Shown here piece by piece: positions 6,614 to 18,018 of a DNA stretch of 50,848 nt. The stretch's first letter is position 1. The number at the start of each line of letters is the position of its first letter. This stretch comes from Azospirillum sp. (GTDB taxonomy: Bacteria; Pseudomonadota; Alphaproteobacteria; Azospirillales; Azospirillaceae), in contig WGNK01000034.1 in the NCBI GenBank assembly GCA_016124535.1, positions 1 to 50,848 on the forward strand, in the 5' to 3' direction. Under the pieces are notes generated by a model. The model ran no database searches. It was given only the letters and a program-made list of their open reading frames with translations, and was not told the DNA's origin. The position numbers were made by a program, and so were the translations under genes.

Positions 6614-8716
6614 TCACCGGACAATCTCGGGCCAAGTGCCGACCAGCCGGCCATAGCTGATCGGATCGGAAACGTCGTAGAGCGGCTGCGGCAGGGTCAG
6701 GCGCTGGCCGGCGTCGCGCATCAGAGTGCGGCTGGCGACCTCGGCACGGCTGGCTTCCGGCAAAAAGGCCAGGCGGCCAAGCGGCAGCGACAGCTGAAGT
6801 CCGTAGTCGAACCGGGTTTGAGCGGCGTTCGGCCTGACCCAGCCGCCGCCAGCCCAGGCACCGTAGGCGGACAGGCGGACGCCACCGCTGAACAGATGAG
6901 CGGCCTCCACGCTGCCGCCGAAATCGCCGCCGAGAAAACGCCCGACTCGCAGCGCGGCATGGGACGCTTGGTCGGGCATCTCGTAGTATAGAGTGGCATG
7001 GCCGGTCGCCACGCCGGCCGTCGGATCGAGACGGAGCGGCTCTTCGGGCGGGCGCTTCCAGACCTGGTTGAAGTCGCCCCCGAGTGCCCAGCGCGCCGCC
7101 CCTGGGCGGTAGAGGATTTCGCCGCCGAGGCCGCCGTATTGCTCCTCGAAGTGGCCAGCCGAGACGCGGAGATGCCAGTCCGACGACGGCGAGGCAAGCC
7201 ACGACACCGAGAGATGGTCCAGAGTGCTCAGCCGATCGGCGGTATAGGCCCACAGATCGCTGCGCACCGGTCGCGATGCCGGCGGCGTCACCCGGGCAAC
7301 CCGATCGAGGTTGTCGGACAGGTTGATCCGCACTCCCCCGGCGAAGATCAGTCCGCGCCACGGCTCGGCCTCGATCCCGGCATCGAGACTGGCGCGGTAG
7401 ACATAGCCCGCCGCGGCCTCGAACGGACTCTGCTGCAAAAGCGGCGTCACAATTCCGGTCCAGCGCGTCGGTGCGGTCCCGCCCGACCCGTCTGCGGGCG
7501 CCCGGACGGTTCCCGCCGGCAAGACCACCGCGTTCTCCCACAGCTCCTCGGCGCTGCCACGGAAATGGCTGGCCCGTTCCAGATCGCCGCGCATCACCGC
7601 GACCGACGGGCCGTCCAGCCCCTTGCGCCCGAGCGTCACGGTCAGCTGCTCGACGCCAGCCGGCGCTTGATTGGCGAGCACGCGAACCGCACGACCGAGC
7701 GGACGGGCCGGGGCCGCCGGGTCGTCGCCGTCGGCCAGGTCAAGCCAGGCGGACGCCGTGGTCGGCGCCATGGTCACGGCACGGACGTTGAGTCCGGCCT
7801 CGGCAAAGTCCCGGCGCCGTCCGCGCTCGCTCGCCGGTCGAGGCTGGTGAACCGGCGGCGGCGCCTCCACCGGCAGCGCCAGCAGGGTGAGATCACCGGC
7901 CTGAGGCCTCAGCGCCAGCCGCGCCATCAGGTCGCGGCCGCGTTCGATCCCCAAGCCCAGATCGAGCCAGCGCCACGGCCGGTAGGCCAGCCCGGCGTTG
8001 ATCGCCAGACCCGGTTCCAGCGCCGGATCGAGTTGGCGGTCGGCCCGCATCAGATCGGGAGTATATTCCAGCTTGAGGGAAAACCCCGGCAACGCCGTGT
8101 GGTATTCGACACCGCCGAACACGGCAACGTCGCGACCGCTGAACCAGCGCGGCGGTCCACCCGGTGAGGCCAGAGGATCCCGGTCGCGGTCGTAACGCCC
8201 GCCGAGCAGGGACAGCGGATTGGCAAAATGGCCGGCTTCGCCCAGCCGGCCCCATCCCAGGCCGAGGGCAAAATCGAGATCGAACCAGCGTTTGCTGGCG
8301 ACCAGGTATTCGGAGCCGAAACGCCCGCTGGCCAGCCCCTCCAGTCCTAGGGCCAGCGCCGGGCGCCAGCGCGTCTCGTCGCTCAGGCGCAGGCGAAGGT
8401 CGACATCGGCATCGTCCGGCCATCCGTCCGGGCCGCCGACCCGACGGCTGCGTCGAATCCCGGTCGCCAGCCAGGGCCAGGGCTGAATCGCCAGGAAGCC
8501 GTGGCGATACACTCCGTCGGTTATCGTCACGCCGCCGACCACCGTCCCGACCGGTGCCATCCGCGCGGTCGGCAGCTCCAACAGCCCGATGCCGCCCCGA
8601 TTGGCCAGGCTCCCCAGGTCATCCGCGCCACTGGCAGCGAGCGCAATCGGGACCAGGCAGAACACGGCGACCAGACCCCAGAGTGCCCCTGGCGTCAGGT
8701 CCGACGGTCGAGGCAT
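6614..8716 (-). CDS. YjbH-family outer-membrane exopolysaccharide-related protein
   Basis: 700 residues starting at the ATG at 8716, preceded by AAGGGAGT. The signal peptide (LWGLVAVFCLVPIALAASG) ends near residue 27. The family hallmark GGIGLLELPTARMAPVG follows, near residues 40-56. The remainder has alternating aromatic/polar strands such as FDYGLQLSLPLG, consistent with a large beta-barrel, and ends with the typical DPISYGRL segment. In enterobacteria yjbH lies in an operon making an exopolysaccharide; here yjbE, yjbF and yjbG are absent from the window, so the polysaccharide link is by family only. Confidence 0.8.
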   Translation of the reverse strand: MPRPSDLTPGALWGLVAVFCLVPIALAASGADDLGSLANRGGIGLLELPTARMAPVGTVVGGVTITDGVYRHGFLAIQPWPWLATGIRRSRRVGGPDGWPDDADVDLRLRLSDETRWRPALALGLEGLASGRFGSEYLVASKRWFDLDFALGLGWGRLGEAGHFANPLSLLGGRYDRDRDPLASPGGPPRWFSGRDVAVFGGVEYHTALPGFSLKLEYTPDLMRADRQLDPALEPGLAINAGLAYRPWRWLDLGLGIERGRDLMARLALRPQAGDLTLLALPVEAPPPVHQPRPASERGRRRDFAEAGLNVRAVTMAPTTASAWLDLADGDDPAAPARPLGRAVRVLANQAPAGVEQLTVTLGRKGLDGPSVAVMRGDLERASHFRGSAEELWENAVVLPAGTVRAPADGSGGTAPTRWTGIVTPLLQQSPFEAAAGYVYRASLDAGIEAEPWRGLIFAGGVRINLSDNLDRVARVTPPASRPVRSDLWAYTADRLSTLDHLSVSWLASPSSDWHLRVSAGHFEEQYGGLGGEILYRPGAARWALGGDFNQVWKRPPEEPLRLDPTAGVATGHATLYYEMPDQASHAALRVGRFLGGDFGGSVEAAHLFSGGVRLSAYGAWAGGGWVRPNAAQTRFDYGLQLSLPLGRLAFLPEASRAEVASRTLMRDAGQRLTLPQPLYDVSDPISYGRLVGTWPEIVR

Positions 8717-9150
8717 CCCGACTCCCTTATAGGCGCGACGCAGCCAGGACTTAGGGTCTCCAACAAGTCCCGGCCTAACAGCATGACCGGCAAATTTGTG
8801 TGTCTCCGGCGGGTTCAGATCAAGCAGCCATACGAATACTGGAAAAGTAACCAGAATAAAGTTGCTGGTATGCAACGGCATGCCCATAATTCGCGGACTC
8901 GGAGTCCGACATCGGCGCGGTCGACCGGGCTGGTCTGTCCGGCACGGGCGGGTGACAAACAAATTCCTTTGCATTTGTTGCAAATCTTTTTACAGTAATT
9001 CATGGCACAATAGCCAGCTCAAGAAAATGCGCTCGGTCGATCTTAGAACTCAGTCAGCGTCAGCGGAAAAATTTCAAATTTTTGGGCTTTTGTCTGAACC
9101 TCGGCGCGCTACAATATTTCTGAACTGAGCGCTGGACCCTGGGGCAAACC
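8717..9150. promoter_or_regulatory. divergent promoter region with two palindromes
   Basis: The 434 bases separate the yjbH-like gene from the chemoreceptor gene. They hold TTTGCA-N5-TGCAAA at 8968-8984 and a perfect 8-1-8 palindrome (aaaaattt c aaattttt) at 9067-9083. A TACAAT -10-like hexamer lies at 9110-9115, about 35 bases before the chemoreceptor ATG, without a good -35. The palindromes are possible regulator sites; the regulator is unknown. Confidence 0.4.
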
Positions 9151-10830
9151 ATGATTGAGTCTGAAAAAAAGCTATCCACAAAGGTAGTTATCCTGTTTCT
9201 GGTCGGCGTATTGACCAGCGTGAGCGCAGTGACCGCGGTTTGCGTCCTGGCCATGTACCGGGAGGCCTATCGTCAGGGCACCGAGCGTATGGAAACCAAT
9301 ATGAAAGTTGCCTGGGCGGTTCTGGGGAACAAGGGCAAGTATCTCCGCCTCGAACAGCAACAGATACTGGTCGGCGACACCCCGCTCAACGGCAATTTCG
9401 AGATTGTGGATGAGGTCAAGCGGCTGGTTGGCGGAACCGCGACCATTTTTATGGGCGAGACCCGGATTTCCACCAATGTGATCAAGCCCGATGGCAACCG
9501 CGCAGTCGGCACCAAACTGGCCCACGGACCGGTCTATGACGCGGTGCTGGGCGCCGGCCGACCCTATCGGGGTGAGGCGGATATCCTGGGGACCAGCTAT
9601 TTTACCGCCTATGACCCGATCCGCGATGCCGGCGGCCAGGTGATCGGGATTCTCTATGTCGGGGTCACCAAGGACGACTATCTGCAGGCCGTCAACACCA
9701 CGATGGGGATCATTCTGGTGATCGCCACGGGGGTGACGCTTCTGGTTGCATCGATCGTGCTGGTGATGGCGCGCAGGATGTTCGCGCCGCTCAGTGCGCT
9801 CGCCGAGACTCTGGTCCAGCTGGGTTCCGAAAACAACACCGGCCAGATTCGGATCCCCGGGCTCGCCCGGGCCGACGAGGTCGGGCACATGGCCAAAGCC
9901 GTCCAGTTGCTCAGCACCGCGGCGCAGGAACGCCAGCGCCTGCAGCATGATGCCGAACGGGCGGCTGCCAGCCGGAATTCCCGCAACCTCAGGATCGAAC
10001 GGGCGACGGTGACCTTCAAGCAATCGATCGGCGCCCTGCTGGAGGTGGTCGATGCTTCGGCGAAGCGCCTGCATGGTGCCGCCGACGTGATGGCAAACAC
10101 CGCGAAGGATACCGAGGCCAAAGGCGTGGGCGTGCTCGCCACCACCCGCCAGGCGACCGGCAATGTCGAAACCGTTGCCGCAGCCGGTACCGGATTGATG
10201 GCGGCAATCCAGGAAATCTCCCGCCAGGTCGCTCAGGCGGCGGAAATCGCCGGCAGCGCCAGCGCCGATGCCAAGTCAACCAATCGGAAGATCGAGAGTC
10301 TTTCGGCGGCGGCCAGCCGGATCGGTGAGGTCGTCCGCCTGATCAACGAAATTGCCAGCCAGACCAATCTGCTGGCCCTGAATGCGACGATCGAGGCGGC
10401 CCGCGCCGGCGACGCTGGCAAGGGCTTCGCGGTGGTTGCCGGAGAAGTCAAGAATCTGGCGGCGCAGACCGGCCGCGCTACCGAGGAAATTTCCGCCCAA
10501 ATCAACGCGATCCAGAATGAAACCGGCGATGCGGTGGTCGCGATCCGGCAAATCACCGGCACGATTGAACGGATTGCAGAGCTGTCGGCCGAAATCACCG
10601 CCGCGGTCGATGCCCAGCGGGGCGCGACCGTTGAAATCGTGCGCAATGTCGACGAGGCAAGCCAGGGAACGCGCAGCGTTACCCAGGATGTCGAGACGGT
10701 CTGTCAGGCGGCCCGGCAAACCCGCGAGATGGCGGCGGAGGTCGCCTCCTCCGCCGGCGAATTGCGGGAACGCAGCAAGGGTCTCCAGACCCAGGTCGAG
10801 TGCTTTCTTGAAGAAGTGAACGCCGACTGA
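9151..10830 (+). CDS. methyl-accepting chemotaxis protein with single Cache sensor
   Basis: 559 residues. TM1 at about 11-35, a periplasmic single-Cache-type domain at about 36-185 ([17 protein letters not shown] and [19 protein letters not shown] are typical), TM2 at about 187-210, HAMP at about 210-265, then a long coiled coil. The conserved signalling hairpin tip is at about 391-435 ([20 protein letters not shown]). It should relay small-molecule binding to CheA/CheW. No che genes are nearby, so this is a stand-alone receptor. The C-terminus lacks an obvious CheR-tethering pentapeptide. Confidence 0.95.
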   Translation: MIESEKKLSTKVVILFLVGVLTSVSAVTAVCVLAMYREAYRQGTERMETNMKVAWAVLGNKGKYLRLEQQQILVGDTPLNGNFEIVDEVKRLVGGTATIFMGETRISTNVIKPDGNRAVGTKLAHGPVYDAVLGAGRPYRGEADILGTSYFTAYDPIRDAGGQVIGILYVGVTKDDYLQAVNTTMGIILVIATGVTLLVASIVLVMARRMFAPLSALAETLVQLGSENNTGQIRIPGLARADEVGHMAKAVQLLSTAAQERQRLQHDAERAAASRNSRNLRIERATVTFKQSIGALLEVVDASAKRLHGAADVMANTAKDTEAKGVGVLATTRQATGNVETVAAAGTGLMAAIQEISRQVAQAAEIAGSASADAKSTNRKIESLSAAASRIGEVVRLINEIASQTNLLALNATIEAARAGDAGKGFAVVAGEVKNLAAQTGRATEEISAQINAIQNETGDAVVAIRQITGTIERIAELSAEITAAVDAQRGATVEIVRNVDEASQGTRSVTQDVETVCQAARQTREMAAEVASSAGELRERSKGLQTQVECFLEEVNAD

Positions 10831-10848
10831 ACAATCCTGAACGGGTAA

Positions 10849-10867
10849 GGCGGCAGCAGCAGCCGCC
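10849..10867. terminator. hairpin between convergent chemoreceptor and peptidase genes
   Basis: ggcggc at 10849-10854 pairs with gccgcc at 10862-10867 across a seven-base loop, between convergent stop codons. Short and without a T-run. Confidence 0.35.
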
Positions 10868-10873
10868 CTGCCC

Positions 10874-12364
10874 TCAGGCATCGAGGTAGCGGCGTTCGAG
10901 GTGGCGCTTGAAGACCGCGACGTCGAGCGGCCGACCGGTCGCCTCGGTGAGCAGGGCCGGCGTCGGGTAGAAGCTACCCTGGGCGTGGACATGACGCTCC
11001 AGCCACCGGCGCAACGGCGAGAAGTCGCCGCGGCCGAGCGACGCGACCAGGTCGGGTTCGGCGCCTTGCGCGGTATCGAACAACTGGGCCGCGATCATCG
11101 CCCCCAGGGTATAGGTCGGGAAATAGCCCCAGGCGCCACCCGGCCAGTGGATGTCCTGAAGACAGCCGCGGCGATGGTCGGGCGGTACCACGCCCAACAG
11201 CGCTGCCATGCCGTCGTTCCAGGCGCCGGGCAGGTCGGCCAACGCCAGATCGCCCTCGATCATCGCCTTCTCCAAGCGGAAGCGCAGAATGACATGGGCG
11301 GGATAGGTGACCTCGTCGGCATCGACCCGGATCAGACTCCGGCGGACCTGGGTAAAGATCCGCGCCAGATTGTCCGCGGTCCAGGCCGGTCCGGCGCCGC
11401 CGAACGTCGCCGCCGCGACCGGCGCCAGGAATCCCAGGAACGCCCTGCCCCGACCCGCTTGCATCTCGACGATCAACGATTGGGATTCGTGCATCGCCAT
11501 ACCCCGCGCCGCGCCGACCGGCTGGCCGCGCCAGGTCTCCGGCCGGCCCTGTTCGTAGAGCGCGTGGCCGGTCTCATGCATCACCCCCATGAGCGCGCGG
11601 GTGAAGTTGTCCTCCTCATAGCGGGTGGTCAGACGGACGTCCTGCTCAGCACCGCCACAGAACGGGTGCAGGCTGACATCCAGCCGGCCACGCTGGAAAT
11701 CGAAGCCGATTGCGCGCATCGCCAGCAGCCCGAGCTGACGCTGCGCCTCTAGATCGAACGGCCCCGATAGCGGCAACACCGCCGGCCGGCTGGCCTGGTA
11801 ATCCAGGACCCGCGGCAGGAAGTCGACCAGGAAGATCGCAAGATCGTCGAAGACTGCGGCGATCTCGGCCGAGCGTCCGGCCGGCTCGTAGGCATCGAGC
11901 AGGGCATCATAGGGCCCGCAGCCCAGCGCCGCCGCCTTGGCTGCCGCGATCTCGCGCTGAGTGTCGAGCACCGCCTGCAGCAGCGGGCGCAGGCCGTCGA
12001 AATCGCTGGCCGGTTTGGCGCTGCGCCACGCCATTTCGCAGGCCGACGCCGTCCGCGACGCGGCGTCGACCAAGTCCGCCGGCACTGCGGTGGCATGAAG
12101 GTAAAGCCGGCGCATCTCGCGCAAATTAGCCGCCTGCCATGGCTCGAGCCCGCCTGTCGTCTCGGCCTCGCCCAGTTGGTCACCCAAATGCGGGTCGGTC
12201 AGCAACTCGTGGGCGATCACCCGCAAGGTCGCGGTCTGCTCTGCCCGACCCGCGGCGGCCCCCGCCGGCATCATGGTCTGACTATCCCAATCAAGGATGC
12301 CAATGGCATCGTTCACCGCCGACAGCCGGGTAAACCGCTTCTCCAGCGCGCGATAGGCGTCCAT
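10874..12364 (-). CDS. M32 family metallocarboxypeptidase (carboxypeptidase Taq type)
   Basis: 496 residues. The zinc motif HETGH (H263, E264, H267) is followed by the downstream MAMHESQSL segment that carries the third ligand in this family. The length equals the usual ~500 residues. M32 enzymes are cytoplasmic zinc carboxypeptidases that trim C-terminal residues. The start is placed at 12364 because its ATG overlaps the surf1 stop as TGATG, implying translational coupling; a longer start 36 bases upstream lacks support. The link with the oxidase operon is positional only. Confidence 0.93.
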   Translation of the reverse strand: MDAYRALEKRFTRLSAVNDAIGILDWDSQTMMPAGAAAGRAEQTATLRVIAHELLTDPHLGDQLGEAETTGGLEPWQAANLREMRRLYLHATAVPADLVDAASRTASACEMAWRSAKPASDFDGLRPLLQAVLDTQREIAAAKAAALGCGPYDALLDAYEPAGRSAEIAAVFDDLAIFLVDFLPRVLDYQASRPAVLPLSGPFDLEAQRQLGLLAMRAIGFDFQRGRLDVSLHPFCGGAEQDVRLTTRYEEDNFTRALMGVMHETGHALYEQGRPETWRGQPVGAARGMAMHESQSLIVEMQAGRGRAFLGFLAPVAAATFGGAGPAWTADNLARIFTQVRRSLIRVDADEVTYPAHVILRFRLEKAMIEGDLALADLPGAWNDGMAALLGVVPPDHRRGCLQDIHWPGGAWGYFPTYTLGAMIAAQLFDTAQGAEPDLVASLGRGDFSPLRRWLERHVHAQGSFYPTPALLTEATGRPLDVAVFKRHLERRYLDA

Positions 12365-13110
12365 CAAAGGTCCTGTGGGGCAGGCTCTTCCCGCCGCCAA
12401 TGATACAGGAAGAAAATCACTGACAGCGATACCGCTAAAATATACCAGGTCGCGGCGTATTGCAGATGGTCATTGGGCAATTCGACCCGGGCCTGGCCGC
12501 CGATTGGCAAACCTCCGGGGTTGAGCGCCGGTCCCGCTTCCAGCACCACCGGCGCCACCGCGGACAAGCCGGCGAATTTCGCCATCGCCGTCAGATCCAC
12601 CCACAGCCAGAAGTTTTGCTCCGGGCGGTTATCCGGCTGCATCCAGCCTTGGCCCCGGGGTACCCGAACCACCCCTTCCACCATGACCGTGCCGGCGACC
12701 TGACCCTCGGCCCGGTTTGCCGGATCCCGCTGGGTCTGGGGTACCCAGCCGCGGTTGACCAGCACCCAGCCGCCGTCGGCGAGATCGTTGCGCTCCAGGG
12801 GCGTTATCACCTGGTAACCGATATTGCCTCGGAGCGATCGCGCCGCCAGCAGCATCTCCTTGGCATGGAGGAAGCGCCCGGTCACGGTAAAGCGGCGATA
12901 TTCCAGGGCGCCGAGAGCTTCCGGCCGAGCGGGCAGCGGCCCCGGCGCCTCGGCCAATTGGCGCTCGATCCGTTCGATCAGCGCCGTCTTCCAGGCCAGG
13001 CGCTCCAGCTGCCAGGTGCCCAATCCCAGCATCACCAACACCGCCGGAACCGTGAACAGGGTCGGCCAAAACGTCGGGCGGAACTGTTTTCCGGCGATCA
13101 CTATGTTCAT
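12364..13110 (-). CDS. surf1: SURF1 cytochrome oxidase assembly protein
   Basis: 248 residues, with membrane helices at about 14-32 and 217-237 flanking a periplasmic domain. The family motifs GLGTWQLERLAWK, GYQVITPL and GWVLVNRGWVP are present. SURF1 helps insert haem a into subunit I of the aa3 oxidase. It lies at the end of the cox cluster on the same strand; its stop overlaps the start of the M32 peptidase gene. Confidence 0.95.
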   Translation of the reverse strand: MNIVIAGKQFRPTFWPTLFTVPAVLVMLGLGTWQLERLAWKTALIERIERQLAEAPGPLPARPEALGALEYRRFTVTGRFLHAKEMLLAARSLRGNIGYQVITPLERNDLADGGWVLVNRGWVPQTQRDPANRAEGQVAGTVMVEGVVRVPRGQGWMQPDNRPEQNFWLWVDLTAMAKFAGLSAVAPVVLEAGPALNPGGLPIGGQARVELPNDHLQYAATWYILAVSLSVIFFLYHWRREEPAPQDL

Positions 13111-13188
13111 ATCAAGAAAAACGGGGGCGCTGCCCCCGTACCCCTGCCAAAAGCCGGTGGCCTTTGGAAACCGGTTAGCGCGAAACCG

Positions 13189-13569
13189 TCATGGCTTGGC
13201 GTCGCCGCCATATTCCTCCCGGCGGTGGCGGTATTGCAAGGCGATCAGAATCCCCTTGGCCGGACGCAGCATACCCAGCGCCAAGCCCAGGATTACCACC
13301 GACCATAAGATCGCATGGATCCACAATGGCCAGTCGACGCTCATCGCCACCCACAACGCCACCGGCACCACCAGAAAGCCCAAAATAAAAATCAGAAAGA
13401 TCGCGGGACCGTCGCCGCTGTCGTTGCGGGCCAGTTCGAGCCCGCACGACGCGCAGCGATCGACTACCGTGAGAAACCCCTGGAACAGCGGCCCCTTGCC
13501 GCAGCGCGGACAGACGCACCGTACTCCCGCGGCGAACGGTGCCACTGTTCCAGTATTGGGGACGGGCAT
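13189..13569 (-). CDS. DUF983 membrane protein
   Basis: 126 residues from the ATG at 13569, which overlaps the coxC stop as TGATG. Two CxxC pairs (CPRCGKGPLF and CASCGLE) form a likely small zinc-ribbon-like site at about residues 20-45, followed by two membrane helices (IFLIFILGFLVVPVALWV and ILWSVVILGLALGML). DUF983 genes sit between coxC and surf1 in many alphaproteobacteria, so a role in oxidase assembly is likely but unproven. Confidence 0.88.
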   Translation of the reverse strand: MPVPNTGTVAPFAAGVRCVCPRCGKGPLFQGFLTVVDRCASCGLELARNDSGDGPAIFLIFILGFLVVPVALWVAMSVDWPLWIHAILWSVVILGLALGMLRPAKGILIALQYRHRREEYGGDAKP

Positions 13570-14450
13570 CAATTGGCGCCCGGAAGCCGCGGGATCGAGC
13601 CCCACCAGTAGATCGAGCAGAACAGGAACAGCCACACCACATCAACGAAGTGCCAGTACCAGGCCGCCGCCTCGAAGCCGAAATGGCTCTTCGGTGAGAA
13701 ATGCCCCTGATTGGTTCGCCACCAGCACACCGTCAGGAAGATGGTGCCGATAATGACGTGGAAGCCGTGGAACCCGGTCGCCATGAAGAAGGCCGACGGA
13801 TAGATGCCTTCCCGGAAGCCGAATTCGGCATGGGCGTACTCATAGGCCTGGAAGCCGGTGAACATGACGCCGAGCAGCACGGTCAGGCCGAGCGCGCGAC
13901 CGGCCTCGACCCGGTGGCCTTCGATCAAGGCATGATGCGCCCAGGTCACGGTGACCCCGGACAACAGCAGGATCACCGTCATCATGAACGGCAAGTGGAA
14001 CGCGTCCACCGTCTGGACCAACGGCGGCGGCCACGCCCCGGCCGTGTTTACGGCCATTGCAATGGTGCTGTCGGCCGGGACCACCTTGGGGAACAGGCTG
14101 GCATTATAAAATGCCCAGAAGAACGCCGCGAAGAACATCACCTCCGAGGCGATGAACAGGGCCATGCCATAGCGCAGCCCGATCTTGACCACCGGCGTAT
14201 GGACCTTGTCCTTGACCGACTCCTTGATCACGTCGCGCCACCACAGCGCCATCACCAGCAGCACCGACAGGAAGCCGACCAGCACCAGCCATTTCGGTCC
14301 GTCATGCATGTAGGACAGCGCCCCTACTGCCAGCAGGCCGGCGGCCGCGGCACCGGTCAGGGGCCAAATGCTCGGCTTGACCAGATGGTAGGGGTGAGGT
14401 GGACCCTCCTCGTAGATGGGTGCATCGGCGTGAGCGTGGGCATCGGCCAT
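13569..14450 (-). CDS. ctaE: cytochrome c oxidase subunit III
   Basis: 293 residues with seven predicted membrane helices. Subunit III signatures include EVMFFAAFFWAF, TWAHHALIEG, GFHGFHVIIGT and YWHFVDVVWLFLF. It stabilises the aa3 oxidase core and its proton-pumping cycle. It follows ctaG on the same strand and couples to the DUF983 gene through overlapping stop/start codons. Confidence 0.98.
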   Translation of the reverse strand: MADAHAHADAPIYEEGPPHPYHLVKPSIWPLTGAAAAGLLAVGALSYMHDGPKWLVLVGFLSVLLVMALWWRDVIKESVKDKVHTPVVKIGLRYGMALFIASEVMFFAAFFWAFYNASLFPKVVPADSTIAMAVNTAGAWPPPLVQTVDAFHLPFMMTVILLLSGVTVTWAHHALIEGHRVEAGRALGLTVLLGVMFTGFQAYEYAHAEFGFREGIYPSAFFMATGFHGFHVIIGTIFLTVCWWRTNQGHFSPKSHFGFEAAAWYWHFVDVVWLFLFCSIYWWGSIPRLPGAN

Positions 14451-14474
14451 GGCGTTTTTACCTTCGCTTGGGAC

Positions 14475-15110
14475 CTAATTGAGTGCCGACGGCGGCTTGG
14501 CACCGACTGCGGCTGGGACGGGCTTGGTTTTATCAAGGTTTTCGAACGTGGTCTGAACCGCGCGATCGAGCGCCGGCGAGGCCGACCGGTAAAAGGTATA
14601 GGACAAGGTAATCGTATCGGCGCCATCGAGATCCGGATCCTTGTCGAGCGCCGGGTCGACGAAGAAATAGACCGGCAGCTCGGCGGTCTCGCCCGGCGCC
14701 AGGGTCTGTTCGGTAAAGCAAAAGCACTGGATCTTGTTGAAATAGAGCCCCGCCTTGTCAGGCTGGACGTTGAACACCGCGGTACCGACCACCGGTTCCT
14801 TGCCCAGATTGGTCGCCTGGTAGCCGATCAACCGGGATTCGCCGAGATGAACCTTGACGCTGCTTTGCACCGCGCGGAATCGCCACGGCAGGTCGCTGTT
14901 GACATCGGCATTGAAGCGCACCGTGATCATCCGCTCCGCCACCGTACCGGCCGGCTGGGCCGCACGCTGGGTGGTCCCGCCGAAACCGGTGACCTGGCAG
15001 AATATCCGGTAAAGCGGCACCGAGGCGAACGACAGCCCGACCATGGCGGCGACCACGGCAAACGCCGCCGCCATAACCACCCGGTTCTTGCGCCCCAAAC
15101 CGGGATTCAT
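14475..15110 (-). CDS. ctaG: cytochrome c oxidase copper chaperone CtaG/Cox11
   Basis: 211 residues: one N-terminal membrane helix (about 11-30) and a periplasmic immunoglobulin-like domain. The copper-binding cysteines are in YRIFCQVTGFGG and in the IQCFCFTEQ motif. CtaG delivers copper to the CuB centre of subunit I. It starts one base after the stop of the small coxF-like gene. Confidence 0.97.
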   Translation of the reverse strand: MNPGLGRKNRVVMAAAFAVVAAMVGLSFASVPLYRIFCQVTGFGGTTQRAAQPAGTVAERMITVRFNADVNSDLPWRFRAVQSSVKVHLGESRLIGYQATNLGKEPVVGTAVFNVQPDKAGLYFNKIQCFCFTEQTLAPGETAELPVYFFVDPALDKDPDLDGADTITLSYTFYRSASPALDRAVQTTFENLDKTKPVPAAVGAKPPSALN

Positions 15111-15111
15111 C

Positions 15112-15279
15112 TCAGCCTCCGCCCATGCGGACCAGAGTGATCACGTAAAACAGCACCACCAGCGCCAGCAGCACCCCGGCCACCGCCAGATTCCTGCCGC
15201 GCAGGCGTCGACGCCGCACGACCTCGGCGGCGCTGTCTGCGTCCCCGGCCGCGGCCAGGTCTCTGGGCTTTGCCGCCAT
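15112..15279 (-). CDS. small CoxF-like single-span membrane protein
   Basis: 55 residues from the ATG at 15279; the longer open frame upstream of it overlaps ctaB and is a shadow. A charged N-terminus (VVRRRRLRGRN) is followed by one membrane helix (LAVAGVLLALVVLFYVITL). The position between ctaB and ctaG and the size match the coxF gene of alphaproteobacterial oxidase operons. Its exact role is not established; assembly or stabilisation is likely. Confidence 0.75.
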   Translation of the reverse strand: MAAKPRDLAAAGDADSAAEVVRRRRLRGRNLAVAGVLLALVVLFYVITLVRMGGG

Positions 15280-15293
15280 GATGGTCTCGCCGC

Positions 15294-16217
15294 TCACGTA
15301 AAGGCCTGGGTCACGATGCGTTCGCCGATCAGCAGTGCGAACAGCAAGAACAGATAAAGGATCGAAAAGCCGAACATCTGCTTGGCGCTGCGGTCGGTGC
15401 GGTCGCACAGCACCCGGATCGCACAGGCGACGAACAGGCTGCCCAGGACCACTGCCCCAGTCAGGTAGACCGGACCAGCCAGTCCGACATACCACGGCGC
15501 AACCGCAAGCGGCAGCAGCAGCAGGGTGTAGACCAACATCTGGCGCTTGGTCTCCGCCGCCCCCGCGACCACCGGCAGCATCGGCACGCCGGCACGCTGA
15601 TAGTCACCGCTGCGGAACAAGGCCAGCGCCCAAAAATGCGGCGGTGTCCACATAAAGATCAGCAAGAACAGCAATACCGAGGACAAGGCCACGTCGCCGG
15701 TCACCGCAGCCCAGCCGATCATCGGCGGAAACGCGCCGGCGGCACCACCGATCACGATGTTCTGCGGCGTCCGTCGCTTCAGCCAGATCGTATAGACGAA
15801 GACATAAAACGCCGATGCCAGCGCCAGCAGCGCTCCGGCCACCCAATTGACCGCCAGCCCCATCAGCAGCACGGCACCGACCGAAAGGACAACCCCGAAA
15901 GCCAGAGCGTCGTCGGGTTCGATCCGCCCCTGGGGCAGCGGCCGGCCGCGGGTCCGCGTCATCACCGCATCGATATCGCGGTCGTACCACATGTTGATCG
16001 CGCCGGCCGCACCGGCGCCGACCGCGATGCACAGAATCGCGGTCAGGGCCAATACCGGGTGAAGATGTCCCGGCGCCACCACGAGCCCGGCGAAACCGGT
16101 GAAGACCACAAGCGTCATCACGCGCGGCTTCAACAGCGCAAAATAGTCCGCGGCGCTGGCCGCCGCCGCCTGGCTGGTCACCGGAAGCTTGGTATCGGTG
16201 ACGGTGGTATCGGTCAT
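15294..16217 (-). CDS. ctaB: protohaem IX farnesyltransferase (haem O synthase)
   Basis: 307 residues of the UbiA prenyltransferase family with about nine membrane helices. The first Asp-rich motif is in [20 protein letters not shown]. It converts haem b to haem o, which CtaA (20987-22090) then oxidises to haem a. It lies between ctaD and the coxF-like gene, the usual order. Confidence 0.97.
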   Translation of the reverse strand: MTDTTVTDTKLPVTSQAAAASAADYFALLKPRVMTLVVFTGFAGLVVAPGHLHPVLALTAILCIAVGAGAAGAINMWYDRDIDAVMTRTRGRPLPQGRIEPDDALAFGVVLSVGAVLLMGLAVNWVAGALLALASAFYVFVYTIWLKRRTPQNIVIGGAAGAFPPMIGWAAVTGDVALSSVLLFLLIFMWTPPHFWALALFRSGDYQRAGVPMLPVVAGAAETKRQMLVYTLLLLPLAVAPWYVGLAGPVYLTGAVVLGSLFVACAIRVLCDRTDRSAKQMFGFSILYLFLLFALLIGERIVTQAFT

Positions 16218-16348
16218 CGCTCGCCCAATCGCTGGCTGATTCGGTCAAACATCGACATGCACAAGTAAGGAAGGCATCCCGGCTCCCCTTTTCAGGAGAA
16301 CCGGGGCCTAAACGTTCCCTGGCCGCCTAAAGCCGCCGGACGCTTTCC
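16218..16348. other. ctaD-ctaB intergenic region with imperfect hairpin
   Basis: An imperfect stem (cccggctcc near 16278 with ggagaaccggg near 16295) lies between ctaD and ctaB. It could partly terminate or process the transcript so that ctaD is made in excess of the assembly genes. No promoter recognised. Confidence 0.3.
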
Positions 16349-18007
<1,659 letters not shown>

Positions 18008-18018
18008 CTAACAAGAGG

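Noticed and set aside
9001..9020. Possible sigma-54 promoter TGGCAC near 9003 before the chemoreceptor
   Set aside because: The GC element is not at the required 12-base distance from GG, so the match fails.
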